Shown piece by piece: positions 34,963 to 42,863 of a DNA stretch of 64,000 nucleotides (positions within the stretch are counted from its first letter, which is position 1; each line of letters starts with the position of its first letter). Origin of the DNA: Planctomycetota bacterium (GTDB lineage: Bacteria; Planctomycetota; JAJSAM01; JAJVHW01); contig JAJRPF010000056.1 of NCBI GenBank assembly GCA_024280885.1, forward strand, positions 83,544 through 147,543, in the 5' to 3' direction. The notes beneath the pieces are model-generated. The model ran no database searches. It was not told the DNA's origin and was given only the letters and a program-made list of their open reading frames with translations. The position numbers were made by a program, and so were the translations under genes.

Positions 34963-36240
34963 ATGAACGCGCACACGGCGGATGGTCTGGCGGCGAGCCA
35001 ATCGAACGAGAGCCCGTGGGCGGAGAGCCTGACTGGGCTGAACGTGCAGGTCGTCGCGCCGCGGCTGCCCGTCGTTGCGCCCGATGCATGCACATCGCCA
35101 GGCGCGGCGCTTGCCGTCGCGGGCGGCGTTCCCTGCTCGGCCCCCGCGACGCCCTTGCTCGTCGCGTTGAACGATCCGGATCGCGCGACGCGCAGTGTTC
35201 CCGCGCTAGCGGGCATTAGCGCCGCGGTGGGAGAGCGCGAGATCCGCGTGGTCGTTGCCACCGGCAGCCATGTCTTCGACGAGCCGACGCGGAGAGCGCA
35301 TGAGGCTCCGCTGCGGGCCGTCGCCGGGGACATCGCCATCCGCTGGCATTCGGGTACCGGCGATGCCGCTGAGACGACCGGCGGACACGTCACCGTCGGA
35401 GAGTACTCCTGCGATCCGTGGCTGGCCGAAGCGCAGGACGTCGTCGCGATCGGTAGCGTCGAACCCCATTGGTTCGCGGGTCTGACCGGTTCGTACAAGA
35501 CGCTCTCGGTCGGGCTGATGTCGCGCGCGGACATCGCCAAGAGCCACGTATTCGCGTTGGATGTGGCGGCGCGACCGCTCGTGCTCGTCGGCAATCCTGT
35601 GCACGAAGAAATTGTGCGAACGATGGATGCGCTGCTCGAAGGTCGTAGCGTCGTGGCGCTGGATCATCTCGGTGAGCAGTGGGTCGCGGGAAGCCCGGTC
35701 GACAACTTGCACGCGCTGCTGCCGATTGCCCGCGAGCGCTGGGGCTGCGCGGTCGAGAAGCCGCTCGACTTCCTCGTCGCGCGGGTGCTGCCACCTCTCG
35801 ACGGCGTGCTCTACCAGGCGGAGAAGGGGCTCAAGAACTCCGAGCATGCCGTGCGCGATGGCGGCGTGATCGTGATTGACGCGGCGTGCGAGCGGGGCGT
35901 GGGCCCGCGGCGTTTCATGGACCTGCTCGCCCGCGCGCCTGACGAGTCCGCCGCACGCGCGCTGATCGACGCCGAGGGCTATCGATTGGGCGATCACAAG
36001 GCGGTGCGGTTGCGTGCCTTGCAAGGCCGCGGCGTGGCGATCGGGGTCGTGGCCCCGACGTTCCCGCGCGCCGACGCGGACGTCGCCGGTATCCGCGTCC
36101 TCGCCGATCGTGCCGAGGCCGCTGCGTTCATCAAGAGCCATGTTGGAGACGGCGCATCCGGCGTCTTTCTCGAAGACGGTGCCCATACGGTCGTTCACCT
36201 ACAGGAGCAGGTGAACGAGCAGGGGCAGGCGTGTTCATGA
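34963..36240 (+). CDS. LarA-type (DUF2088) nickel-pincer racemase
   Basis: A 425-residue protein of the lactate racemase LarA family, which racemises 2-hydroxy acids using a nickel-pincer nucleotide. Features: ALNDPDRATRSVPAL (the D-x-TR motif), VVVATGSHVF, and WFAGLTGSYKTLSVGL, where Lys179 aligns with the cofactor-binding lysine (Lys184 in the Lactobacillus enzyme). The end contains IGVVAPTFPRAD. The cofactor genes larB/C/E are not in the window. Its stop overlaps the start of an FAD-dependent hydroxy-acid dehydrogenase by 4 nt, consistent with racemisation followed by oxidation. The actual substrate may be a different 2-hydroxy acid. Confidence 0.86.
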   Translation: MNAHTADGLAASQSNESPWAESLTGLNVQVVAPRLPVVAPDACTSPGAALAVAGGVPCSAPATPLLVALNDPDRATRSVPALAGISAAVGEREIRVVVATGSHVFDEPTRRAHEAPLRAVAGDIAIRWHSGTGDAAETTGGHVTVGEYSCDPWLAEAQDVVAIGSVEPHWFAGLTGSYKTLSVGLMSRADIAKSHVFALDVAARPLVLVGNPVHEEIVRTMDALLEGRSVVALDHLGEQWVAGSPVDNLHALLPIARERWGCAVEKPLDFLVARVLPPLDGVLYQAEKGLKNSEHAVRDGGVIVIDAACERGVGPRRFMDLLARAPDESAARALIDAEGYRLGDHKAVRLRALQGRGVAIGVVAPTFPRADADVAGIRVLADRAEAAAFIKSHVGDGASGVFLEDGAHTVVHLQEQVNEQGQACS

Positions 36241-37823
36241 GCCAGCGTGTCGCCTGTCGCGCGCCGTCCGGTGCGGTTCGGCTGCCGTCCGAACGCGATG
36301 TCACGGAGCGCTGGTTGGTGGACGCCGCGTACTTCCCGGGGGGGCACGCGGAGCACGTGTTCGCGCCGCGTTGCGAGGGCGAAGTGGCGGCGGTCCTGCG
36401 TGCCTTCTCTCCTGTGCTCACGGTGGGGGCGATGTCGTCTCTGACCGGCGGTGCGACCCCGGTTGGCGGCGCGGTTCTCGCGACGGATCTGATGACGTCG
36501 ATCGCGGTGGACCCGCTCACCCGGACCGTGCGAGCGGGAGCCGGTGCCGCGTTGCTCTCGGTCCAGGAAGCGGCTCGCGAGCACGGACTCTTCCTCGCCC
36601 CGGCGCCCACGTACGACGGTGCGTTCGTCGGTGGCGCCATCGCGACGAACGCCGCCGGTGCCGCTACGTTCAAGTACGGCGCGATGCGTCGCTCGGTGCG
36701 GGCGCTGACCGTCATGCTGGCCGACGGCGGGGTTCTCGACCTGGAACGCGGCCAGGTCATCGCCGATGCCGACGGGATCTTCGAGATCGAGCGGCTCGAC
36801 GGCTCCGTGACGCGTGTCGTGGTGCCCGCGTATCGCGATCCCGACGTGCCGAAGTGCAGCGCCGGATATCATGCGACAGATCGTATGGACCTCGTCGATC
36901 TCTTCATCGGGAGCGAGGGCACGCTCGGTGTCGTCATGGAGGCGACTCTGGAGCTGGTCCCGGAGCCCCCGGCCTCGGTCGTCTGTTGGTTGCCGATGCG
37001 CGACGAGGCGGCGGGTCTCGACGTGGTGCGTCGTCTGCGCGATGCGTCGCAGACGACGTGGCGCAGTGCCGATCCCAATGGACTCGATGTGCCGTCCATC
37101 GAATACTTCGATCGCCGCTGTCTGGAGTTGCTCGTCGAGGACGGTGTGGATCAGGAGCAGCGCATCCCGATCGATGTTGACGACGCGTTGGTGCTTCTCT
37201 TTCGCATCGAGTTGCAGACGGATCTCGGGGCCGAAGACGCGGTGGAGCAGCTCTTCGATCCGGACGGTCCCGACACTCCGCTGCGGCGCCTGGCGCAACT
37301 GCTCGGCGATCACGCGGAGCGTCTCGAAGCAGCGTTACCGGGCGAGGCGACAAAGGCGGCGCGCTTCTTCGCCGTGCGCGAGGCGGTTCCCATGGCGGTC
37401 AATCATCGCATCCGCGATCGGCGTGCAGTTGATCCCGCGGTGCACAAGGTCGCTGGCGATTACGTTGTCCCATTCGAGCGACTCGGCGAGGCCTTCGCGC
37501 TGTACCGCGAGGAGTTCGGTGCGCGCGGATTGGATCTCGCGATCTGGGGCCACATTGGCGACGGCAACGTGCATCCGAATGTCTTGCCGCGGACCGCTGA
37601 AGACGTCTGCGTCGGCAAGGAGGGGATCCTCGCGATCGGCGAGGCGGTCGTTGCGATGGGGGGCTCACCGCTCGCGGAGCATGGAGTCGGTCGCCATCCT
37701 GTGAAGCAGGCTCTCTTGCGGACGCTGCGGGGCGACGCGGGCATGGCTGCGATGAGAACGGTGAAGATCGCTCTGGATCCGCAGTGCATTCTGGCGCCCG
37801 GCGTGCTGTTTCCCGCGTCGTGA
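36237..37823 (+). CDS. FAD-linked D-lactate/glycolate-type dehydrogenase
   Basis: A 528-residue flavoprotein of the GlcD/D-lactate dehydrogenase group that oxidises a 2-hydroxy acid to a 2-oxo acid. The PCMH-type FAD domain shows MSSLTGGATPVGGAVLATDL, GAFVGGAIATNAAGAATFKY and LFIGSEGTLGVVMEATLEL; the C-terminal cap has IWGHIGDGNVHPNVLP, with the substrate/flavin-site HIGDGNxH motif, and GGSPLAEHGVGRHPVK. Start ATG at 36237 overlaps the larA-type stop (ATGA); its own TGA overlaps the next GTG start. No iron-sulfur domain is fused. With LarA it could funnel both lactate enantiomers to pyruvate. Confidence 0.92.
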   Translation: MSQRVACRAPSGAVRLPSERDVTERWLVDAAYFPGGHAEHVFAPRCEGEVAAVLRAFSPVLTVGAMSSLTGGATPVGGAVLATDLMTSIAVDPLTRTVRAGAGAALLSVQEAAREHGLFLAPAPTYDGAFVGGAIATNAAGAATFKYGAMRRSVRALTVMLADGGVLDLERGQVIADADGIFEIERLDGSVTRVVVPAYRDPDVPKCSAGYHATDRMDLVDLFIGSEGTLGVVMEATLELVPEPPASVVCWLPMRDEAAGLDVVRRLRDASQTTWRSADPNGLDVPSIEYFDRRCLELLVEDGVDQEQRIPIDVDDALVLLFRIELQTDLGAEDAVEQLFDPDGPDTPLRRLAQLLGDHAERLEAALPGEATKAARFFAVREAVPMAVNHRIRDRRAVDPAVHKVAGDYVVPFERLGEAFALYREEFGARGLDLAIWGHIGDGNVHPNVLPRTAEDVCVGKEGILAIGEAVVAMGGSPLAEHGVGRHPVKQALLRTLRGDAGMAAMRTVKIALDPQCILAPGVLFPAS

Positions 37824-40800
37824 CCTCCCTGTGTCCCTGGCGGATCGCGATCGATCGGGGCGGGACGTTCACCGATGTCGTTGCGTACGCGGCCGACGGC
37901 ACGATCGTCGTGCGCAAGGTCCCGAGCGAAACCTACGTCGCCGTGGGCGAGAGCCCGTCCGACGATCGCGCCGTCGCCGCGATCCGCGCGCTCTGCGGCG
38001 CGCCGGAGTCGGGACCGATCTCCGCCGCGTTTGTTGCTTCGGTGCGCTGCGGCACGACGGTCGCGACGAACGCGCTGCTCGAACGGCGCGGAGAGCGATC
38101 CGCTCTCTTCGTGACGCACGGATTTCGCGATCTGCTCACGATCGGCAGCGGCGAGCGCCCCGATCTCTTTGCGTTGCATGTCGTGCGCCCCCAATCCTTG
38201 CCGGAGCGCGTGTTCCCGGTCGTCGAGCGCGCACTCGCGGATGGGACGATCGACGTTCCACTGGACGAGGACGCGCTGCGCCGTGCAGCGCGGGGAGCGC
38301 GCGACGCGGGGTTCGCTTCGGCCGCCGTTGTCTTTCTCCATGCATACCGCAACCCCGCACACGAACTCCGCGCGGGGGAGATCCTGCGTGCAGAGGGGTT
38401 CTCGCATGTGGCCCTCTCGCACGACGTCGCGCGTGAAGTGAAGGTGGTGCCGCGCGGGAGTACCGCGGCTGCTGACGCCTACCTCACACCACCGCTGCGG
38501 CGCTCGCTCGCCCGTTTTCGACATGCGTTTGCCGACGACGTTGACGTGCGCTTCATGCAGAGTCACGGGGGTCTCTGCGACGTCGCTCACGCCGTGGGTC
38601 CGCGCGCCGTCCTGTCCGGACCCGCGGGCGGAGTGCTGGCCGCGGCGCGCGTTGCCAGGATGGGCGGCGCCGATGCGGTGATCGGCTTCGACATGGGCGG
38701 GACCAGCACGGACGTCTGCCGCTGGGCAGGCGAAGAGGAGCTCGTCTACGAGACCCGTGCCGGCGGAGTCTGTCTGCGCGTTCCCTCGCTGCGCATCGAG
38801 ACCGTGGCGTCGGGCGGCGGCTCCGCCTTGGCGTTCGACGGGCGTCGATTGCGCGTGGGGCCCGAGAGTGTGGGGGCGGACCCGGGTCCGGCCGGATATG
38901 GCCGCGGAGGCGCGGCTGCGCTGACCGATGCCAATGCTCTTCTCGGGCGCCTCGTCCCCGACCGCTTCCCGAGTTGCTTTGGCCGCAGTGGCGATCAACC
39001 GTTCGACGTGGGCGCGTCCCGCATCGCTCTCGCCCGGTTGGCAGTGTCGGCGGGCCTCGACCAGCACGCTGCGGCGGCGGGCTTCCTGCGGGTCGCAGTC
39101 GAGCGGATGGCCCAGGCGATCCGCACGATCAGCGTGGAGCGCGGACACGATGTGCGCACGCACGCGCTCGTCTGCTTCGGCGGGGCCGGCGCGCAGCACG
39201 CGTGCGCACTCGCTGGCGCGCTGGGGATGCAACGTGTCTTGCTGCACCCACTCGGCAGCGTGCTCTCGGCCTGGGGCATTGGCGGTGCGCTGTCGTCGCA
39301 CGAGGAAGCGGCGGCGCCGCCGGGTGCGGCGGAGACGGAGTGGGATGACCTGGCACGCGCGCACGCAGACCATCTCGCCGACGAACTGGAGAGCCGAGGT
39401 CGAGAGCGTCTGTTGGCCGAAGGCGTTCGCGCGGAGTGCATCGACGTCAGACGCGAGATTGACCTCGCCTATGCTGGCGTGGACCACTCGCTGACCGTGC
39501 CGCTCGCGTCGCTCTCCACTTCGCGCGCTGCGTTCCATGCGAAGCATGCGCGGCTCTTCGGATTCGCCCGAGAGGGAGTGATCGTCGAGTTGCGTAGCGT
39601 GAGAGTGCGAACGCTGGAGCGACGGAATTCAGGCGGCGAAGACGCACTGAGGGAGATGCGGACAGACGAACGCTCCGCGCCGCTTTGTCCATCGGAGCCG
39701 ACGCGTCCGATACCGACAGACACCGTGCAGACAGGTACCGTGCAGACGTGGTTCGAGACGGCCACAGGAATTCGTCCCCATGACACGCCGGTCTTCGACC
39801 TCGACTCGTTCGCGACAGGCGACACCGTGCGTGGTCCGGCACTCGTGGTGAACAGCGTCACCACCGTCGTCGTCGAGCCGGGCTGGTCGGCGCGTCAGGG
39901 TGCGAGCGGTCTCCTCGTCTTGACGGCCGAGAACATCACGCCACCGGCGGTGGCGACCACGCATCGCGATCCGATCTTCCTCGCGCTCTTCGCCAACACG
40001 TTCATGTCCATCGCAGAGCGGATGGGGAGCGTTCTGGAACGCGTGTCGCTTTCGACGAGCATCAAGGAACGCCTCGACTTCTCGTGTGCTGTCTTCGACG
40101 CCGATGGACAGCTCATCGCGAACGCGCCGCATATCCCGGTACACCTGGGCGCGATGGGGGAGAGCGTGCGTGCAATCGCCCGCGCACGCTCCGGGCGAAT
40201 GCGCGCAGGCGATGCGTATCTCACGAACGATCCGTATGCCGGTGGTTCCCACTTGCCCGACGTGACCGCCGTGACGCCGGTCCTGGTGGAAGACGGTCAC
40301 GCGCGCTTCTTTGTCGGCTGTCGCGCGCACCATGCAGATGTCGGTGGGATCACACCCGGGTCGATGCCGGCGCGTTCAGCAACGATCGACGAAGAGGGCG
40401 TGCGCATCCACGACCTACGCGCTGCCGATGCGGGGACGTTCTGCGAAGACACCGTGCGCGCGGCGCTTCTCGCCGGGCCGTATCCGACCCGCGGCGTGGA
40501 CGAGCGCCTCTTGGATCTGCGCGCCCAGGTGGCGGCGAACGAAGAGGGCGCGCGGCTCCTGCGTGAACTGGCGCAGACGCATGGCGCAGATGTCGTCGGC
40601 GCGTACATGGCGCATGTTCTCGACGACGGCGAGGCGGCGATGGGGGAGATGCTCGGCGCGCTCCCGACAGGAACGCGGACCATGGAGGATCGGCTCGACG
40701 ACGGCATCCCCCTGCGCGTCGCGGTGACGGTCGTGAGAACACAGACCGGCGGAGTGAGCACGGGCAAGATCACGGTTGACTTCGCCGGAACCGGGCCGCT

Positions 40801-41566
40801 CTCCGCCGGAAATCTGAACACGCCGCGCGCCGTCACACGCGCCGCCGTGCTTTACGCCCTTCGGACTCTCGTGCAGCGTGACATCCCGCTCAACGAGGGT
40901 TGTCTCCGGCCGGTCACGTTGTGCATCCCGGAGGGCTCACTGCTCGACCCGAAGCCGCCCGCCGCGGTCGTCGGTGGCAACGTCGAGACGTCGATGCGAC
41001 TCGTGGACCTGGTCCTCGGGGCACTCGGCGTGTGCGCCGCGGGCCAGGGCACGATGAACAACCTCGCGTTCGGTCGCGTAGACGACTCTGTTCGGCGCGG
41101 CGGCACCTACTACGAGACGATCTGCGGCGGCACAGGCGCCGGGCCGACGTTCCGCGGAGCTGACGCCATCCAATCGCACATGACGAATACGCGGATCACC
41201 GATCCGGAGGTCTTCGAACGCCGCTGGAACGCCGTCATCCGTCGCTTCGAGATCCGTCGCGGGAGCGGCGGCGATGGCGCGCAACGGGGCGGCGACGGAG
41301 CCGTGCGCGAGATCGAGTTCGGGGAGCGGGTACGCGGCGGCATCCTCTCGGAACGACGCACGGCGGGCGCGTTCGGCCTCAAAGGCAGCGGCACCGGCGC
41401 GCCCGGCCGCAACACACTCATCCGCGACGGCCAGCGGATCGACCTCGGCGGCTGCGCCGACCTCGCGCTCGAACCCGGTGACGTCCTGCTCATCGAAACC
41501 CCAGGCGGAGGCGGCTACGGCGACGTGGAGCCAGGACAACTTCGGCAGAGTTCGGATCACGCGTAA
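37820..41566 (+). CDS. Fused HyuA-HyuB 5-oxoprolinase/hydantoinase family protein
   Basis: A 1248-residue cytosolic fusion. The N-terminal HyuA half (about 1-690) has the ATPase-type motifs IDRGGTFTDVVAYA, CGTTVATNALLERRG and IGFDMGGTSTDVCRW; the HyuB half (from ~707) has NTFMSIAERMGSVLERVSLS, VHLGAMGESV, GDAYLTNDPYAGGSHLPD and YYETICGGTGAGP. This single-chain order is the eukaryote-like OPLAH layout, which hydrolyses 5-oxoproline to glutamate with ATP; hydantoin substrates are possible. GTG at 37820 overlaps the upstream stop. The last residues (EPGQLRQSSDHA) are encoded by one arm of a perfect inverted repeat, so the native C-terminus may have been replaced. Confidence 0.93.
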   Translation: MTSLCPWRIAIDRGGTFTDVVAYAADGTIVVRKVPSETYVAVGESPSDDRAVAAIRALCGAPESGPISAAFVASVRCGTTVATNALLERRGERSALFVTHGFRDLLTIGSGERPDLFALHVVRPQSLPERVFPVVERALADGTIDVPLDEDALRRAARGARDAGFASAAVVFLHAYRNPAHELRAGEILRAEGFSHVALSHDVAREVKVVPRGSTAAADAYLTPPLRRSLARFRHAFADDVDVRFMQSHGGLCDVAHAVGPRAVLSGPAGGVLAAARVARMGGADAVIGFDMGGTSTDVCRWAGEEELVYETRAGGVCLRVPSLRIETVASGGGSALAFDGRRLRVGPESVGADPGPAGYGRGGAAALTDANALLGRLVPDRFPSCFGRSGDQPFDVGASRIALARLAVSAGLDQHAAAAGFLRVAVERMAQAIRTISVERGHDVRTHALVCFGGAGAQHACALAGALGMQRVLLHPLGSVLSAWGIGGALSSHEEAAAPPGAAETEWDDLARAHADHLADELESRGRERLLAEGVRAECIDVRREIDLAYAGVDHSLTVPLASLSTSRAAFHAKHARLFGFAREGVIVELRSVRVRTLERRNSGGEDALREMRTDERSAPLCPSEPTRPIPTDTVQTGTVQTWFETATGIRPHDTPVFDLDSFATGDTVRGPALVVNSVTTVVVEPGWSARQGASGLLVLTAENITPPAVATTHRDPIFLALFANTFMSIAERMGSVLERVSLSTSIKERLDFSCAVFDADGQLIANAPHIPVHLGAMGESVRAIARARSGRMRAGDAYLTNDPYAGGSHLPDVTAVTPVLVEDGHARFFVGCRAHHADVGGITPGSMPARSATIDEEGVRIHDLRAADAGTFCEDTVRAALLAGPYPTRGVDERLLDLRAQVAANEEGARLLRELAQTHGADVVGAYMAHVLDDGEAAMGEMLGALPTGTRTMEDRLDDGIPLRVAVTVVRTQTGGVSTGKITVDFAGTGPLSAGNLNTPRAVTRAAVLYALRTLVQRDIPLNEGCLRPVTLCIPEGSLLDPKPPAAVVGGNVETSMRLVDLVLGALGVCAAGQGTMNNLAFGRVDDSVRRGGTYYETICGGTGAGPTFRGADAIQSHMTNTRITDPEVFERRWNAVIRRFEIRRGSGGDGAQRGGDGAVREIEFGERVRGGILSERRTAGAFGLKGSGTGAPGRNTLIRDGQRIDLGGCADLALEPGDVLLIETPGGGGYGDVEPGQLRQSSDHA

Positions 41567-41616
41567 CGCAAGTGCGACGGCTCTGCCCCGAACCCCGCCG
41601 AAGTTGTCCTGGCTCC
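41527..41616. repeat. Perfect 20-bp inverted repeat spanning the 5-oxoprolinase stop codon
   Basis: GGAGCCAGGACAACTTCGGC (41527-41546) and its exact reverse complement (41597-41616) flank 50 nt that include the TAA at 41564-41566. Flanking the inner sides are further partial complements (CAGAGTTCGG and CTCTGCCCCGAAC). It could act as a bidirectional terminator between the plus-strand operon and the minus-strand genes, or be a small palindromic mobile repeat inserted at the gene end. Confidence 0.88.
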
Positions 41617-41801
41617 GTATCGGCGAGTTGTCGCGCTTCGCCGGGACGCTCGGGGCGGCCACTCTCCTGGCGTTCCCTACGAGCCCCAGCGGGCGCTTCG
41701 TTGTTCCGCCGCGTGTCACCACGCAGCGAGGACGAGGAGGCGGTCCGTCACGTGCACGGCGACTGGATCTCCGGTCGGATGTGACCGGCAGACCCCTCGC
41801 A
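41617..41801. other. Remnant sequence beyond the DGR region
   Basis: About 185 nt without a supported gene. Read on the minus strand it has weak echoes of DGR sequence: ARGLPV followed by an Arg-rich stretch, as at RT 3' ends, and RGG...RDNSPIRSQDNFG, which faintly resembles an FGE-type template repeat. Plus-strand GACGAGGAGGC (41731-41741) also occurs beside the variable region (44047-44057). None of these is convincing alone. Confidence 0.25.
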
Positions 41802-42294
41802 CAGGCTGGAGACTTGAGGCTGAAGACTGTAGGGGGAGGAGCCTGAGGCACTCGATGCGCGGTCAACGCAGTGACCGGATCAGGCCGTTCAGGACCTTGC
41901 AGGTCTCGACGGCCAACGCGCTCATGCGTTCGCCGTCATCCGGTTCCACGTAGCCCATTCGCTGCGCCAGCGACAGTTGATACTCCAACTCGCGCGCGGC
42001 TGCGTACGCGATCCCGAGGAAGTGCACGTAGTCGGCATGGGTGCGCCGAGCGCTGCCCTCGACGATGTTCGACGCGATCGAGACGGCGCCGCGACGAAGC
42101 TGGGACGTCAGCCCAAATCGCTCGTCGTCCGGGAACGACGCCGTTCGCGCGTAGACGTCCATCGCCAGTTGATCGGCAAGTTCGAATGCTCGGAGCCTGG
42201 TGTGATCGCGCAAGGGAGGCACCTACTGAGTTCGGGCCCCTCCGCGATCCCCTCCCGTCTGACCTGTAGCCTACGGCCTCAGGCCTACAGCCTC
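41802..42294 (-). mobile_element. IVS-like element carrying a four-helix-bundle gene
   Basis: About 490 nt bounded by the same kind of imperfect inverted ends as the two short elements nearby: CAGGCTGGAGACTTGAGGCT at 41802 and CTACGGCCTCAGGCCTACAG at 42271-42290. Inside is a complete S23/IVP-type gene. In 23S rRNA genes of several bacteria, intervening sequences have inverted ends forming a long stem and can carry this protein family. The same architecture here, placed directly after the RYMDD piece of a broken reverse transcriptase, suggests a mobile intervening-sequence-like element. Exact ends are approximate. Confidence 0.6.
41863..42222 (-). CDS. Four-helix-bundle protein (S23/IVP family)
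   Basis: A 119-residue protein of the four-helix-bundle family (formerly 23S rRNA intervening-sequence or S23 protein). It has the typical order LRAFELADQLAMDVYARTAS, FPDDERFGLTSQLRRGAVSI, ASNIVEGSARRTHADYVHFL, YAAARELEYQLSLAQRMGYV. The fold is a basic bundle related to DGR Avd proteins, but this motif set (SQLRRxAVSIxxNIxEG) marks the IVP group rather than Avd. Start is GTG at 42222 with a weak ribosome-binding site. It is enclosed by inverted CAGGCTGGAGACTTGAGGCT-like ends. Confidence 0.9.
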   Translation of the reverse strand: MPPLRDHTRLRAFELADQLAMDVYARTASFPDDERFGLTSQLRRGAVSIASNIVEGSARRTHADYVHFLGIAYAAARELEYQLSLAQRMGYVEPDDGERMSALAVETCKVLNGLIRSLR

Positions 42295-42392
42295 TCTCGT
42301 CATCCATGTAGCGGACGTAGCCGCGCACGCCGAGGTCCTCCTTGATCACGTGGTCGACCCGGTCGAGCACCGCGTTCGCGAACCACTCGGCG

Positions 42393-42530
42393 CAGGTTGG
42401 AGACTTGAGGCTGCAGACTGTAGGTCGCAAGCCTCGACAGGCTCGCTGGGGCGGCGCGCTACGAGCGGTCCCTCGTCGCAGAACACAGCCCAACTGGTCT
42501 CACCACCTCTTGCCTCCAGCCTCCAGCCTG
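42393..42530. mobile_element. 138-bp inverted-end element inside the RT relic
   Basis: Plus-strand ends are CAGGTTGGAGACTTGAGGCT (42393) and CTCCAGCCTCCAGCCTG (to 42530), i.e. imperfect terminal inverted repeats. The core matches the neighbouring 136-bp element in the order GACTGTAGGTCG, AAGCC, CGAGCGGT, CTCGTCGCAGA, CCTCTTGCCTCCAG. It separates RT pieces 2 and 3. A folded transcript would form a long imperfect stem. No gene inside. Confidence 0.8.
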
Positions 42531-42635
42531 AGCTGTCGTGCCCTTGCCTCGGCGGCACGCGTAGCTGTCACCGATCATCCGGCGTTCGAGAACCGGCGCG
42601 AGTTGCGCCATCAGTGCGTGGTGCACGACCACCGG

Positions 42636-42771
42636 CAGGCTGTAGACCGTAGGCTGGAGACTGTAGGTCGGAAGCCACGACGCGGAGCCGAGGCCGAGCG
42701 GTTCCTCTTCGCAGAGCGCCGCGACGTGCAGGCTCGTCCCCTCTTCCCTACAGCCTCAAGTCTCCAGCCTG
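42636..42771. mobile_element. 136-bp inverted-end element inside the RT relic
   Basis: Plus-strand ends are CAGGCTGTAGACCGTAGGCT (42636) and CCTCAAGTCTCCAGCCTG (to 42771). The core matches the 138-bp element at 42393-42530. It separates RT pieces 1 and 2 and supplies an in-frame TAG at 42748-42750 that ends piece 1. The equal length, shared core and shared ends indicate two copies of one small non-coding element. Confidence 0.8.
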
Positions 42772-42863
42772 ACTTGTGGTCCGCTTGCCACGAGAAGCTT
42801 CGTGCGCCGCACCGACGAGTCCATCGAAGCAGGCCACTCGCCCCCAGAGACCGCTCGCGCGTT

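Noticed and set aside
37460..39547. Long minus-strand open frame (695 codons) opposite the dehydrogenase and 5-oxoprolinase genes
   Set aside because: It is a shadow of two strongly supported plus-strand genes; its translation is Arg/His-rich with no motif, as expected from GC-rich third-position bias.
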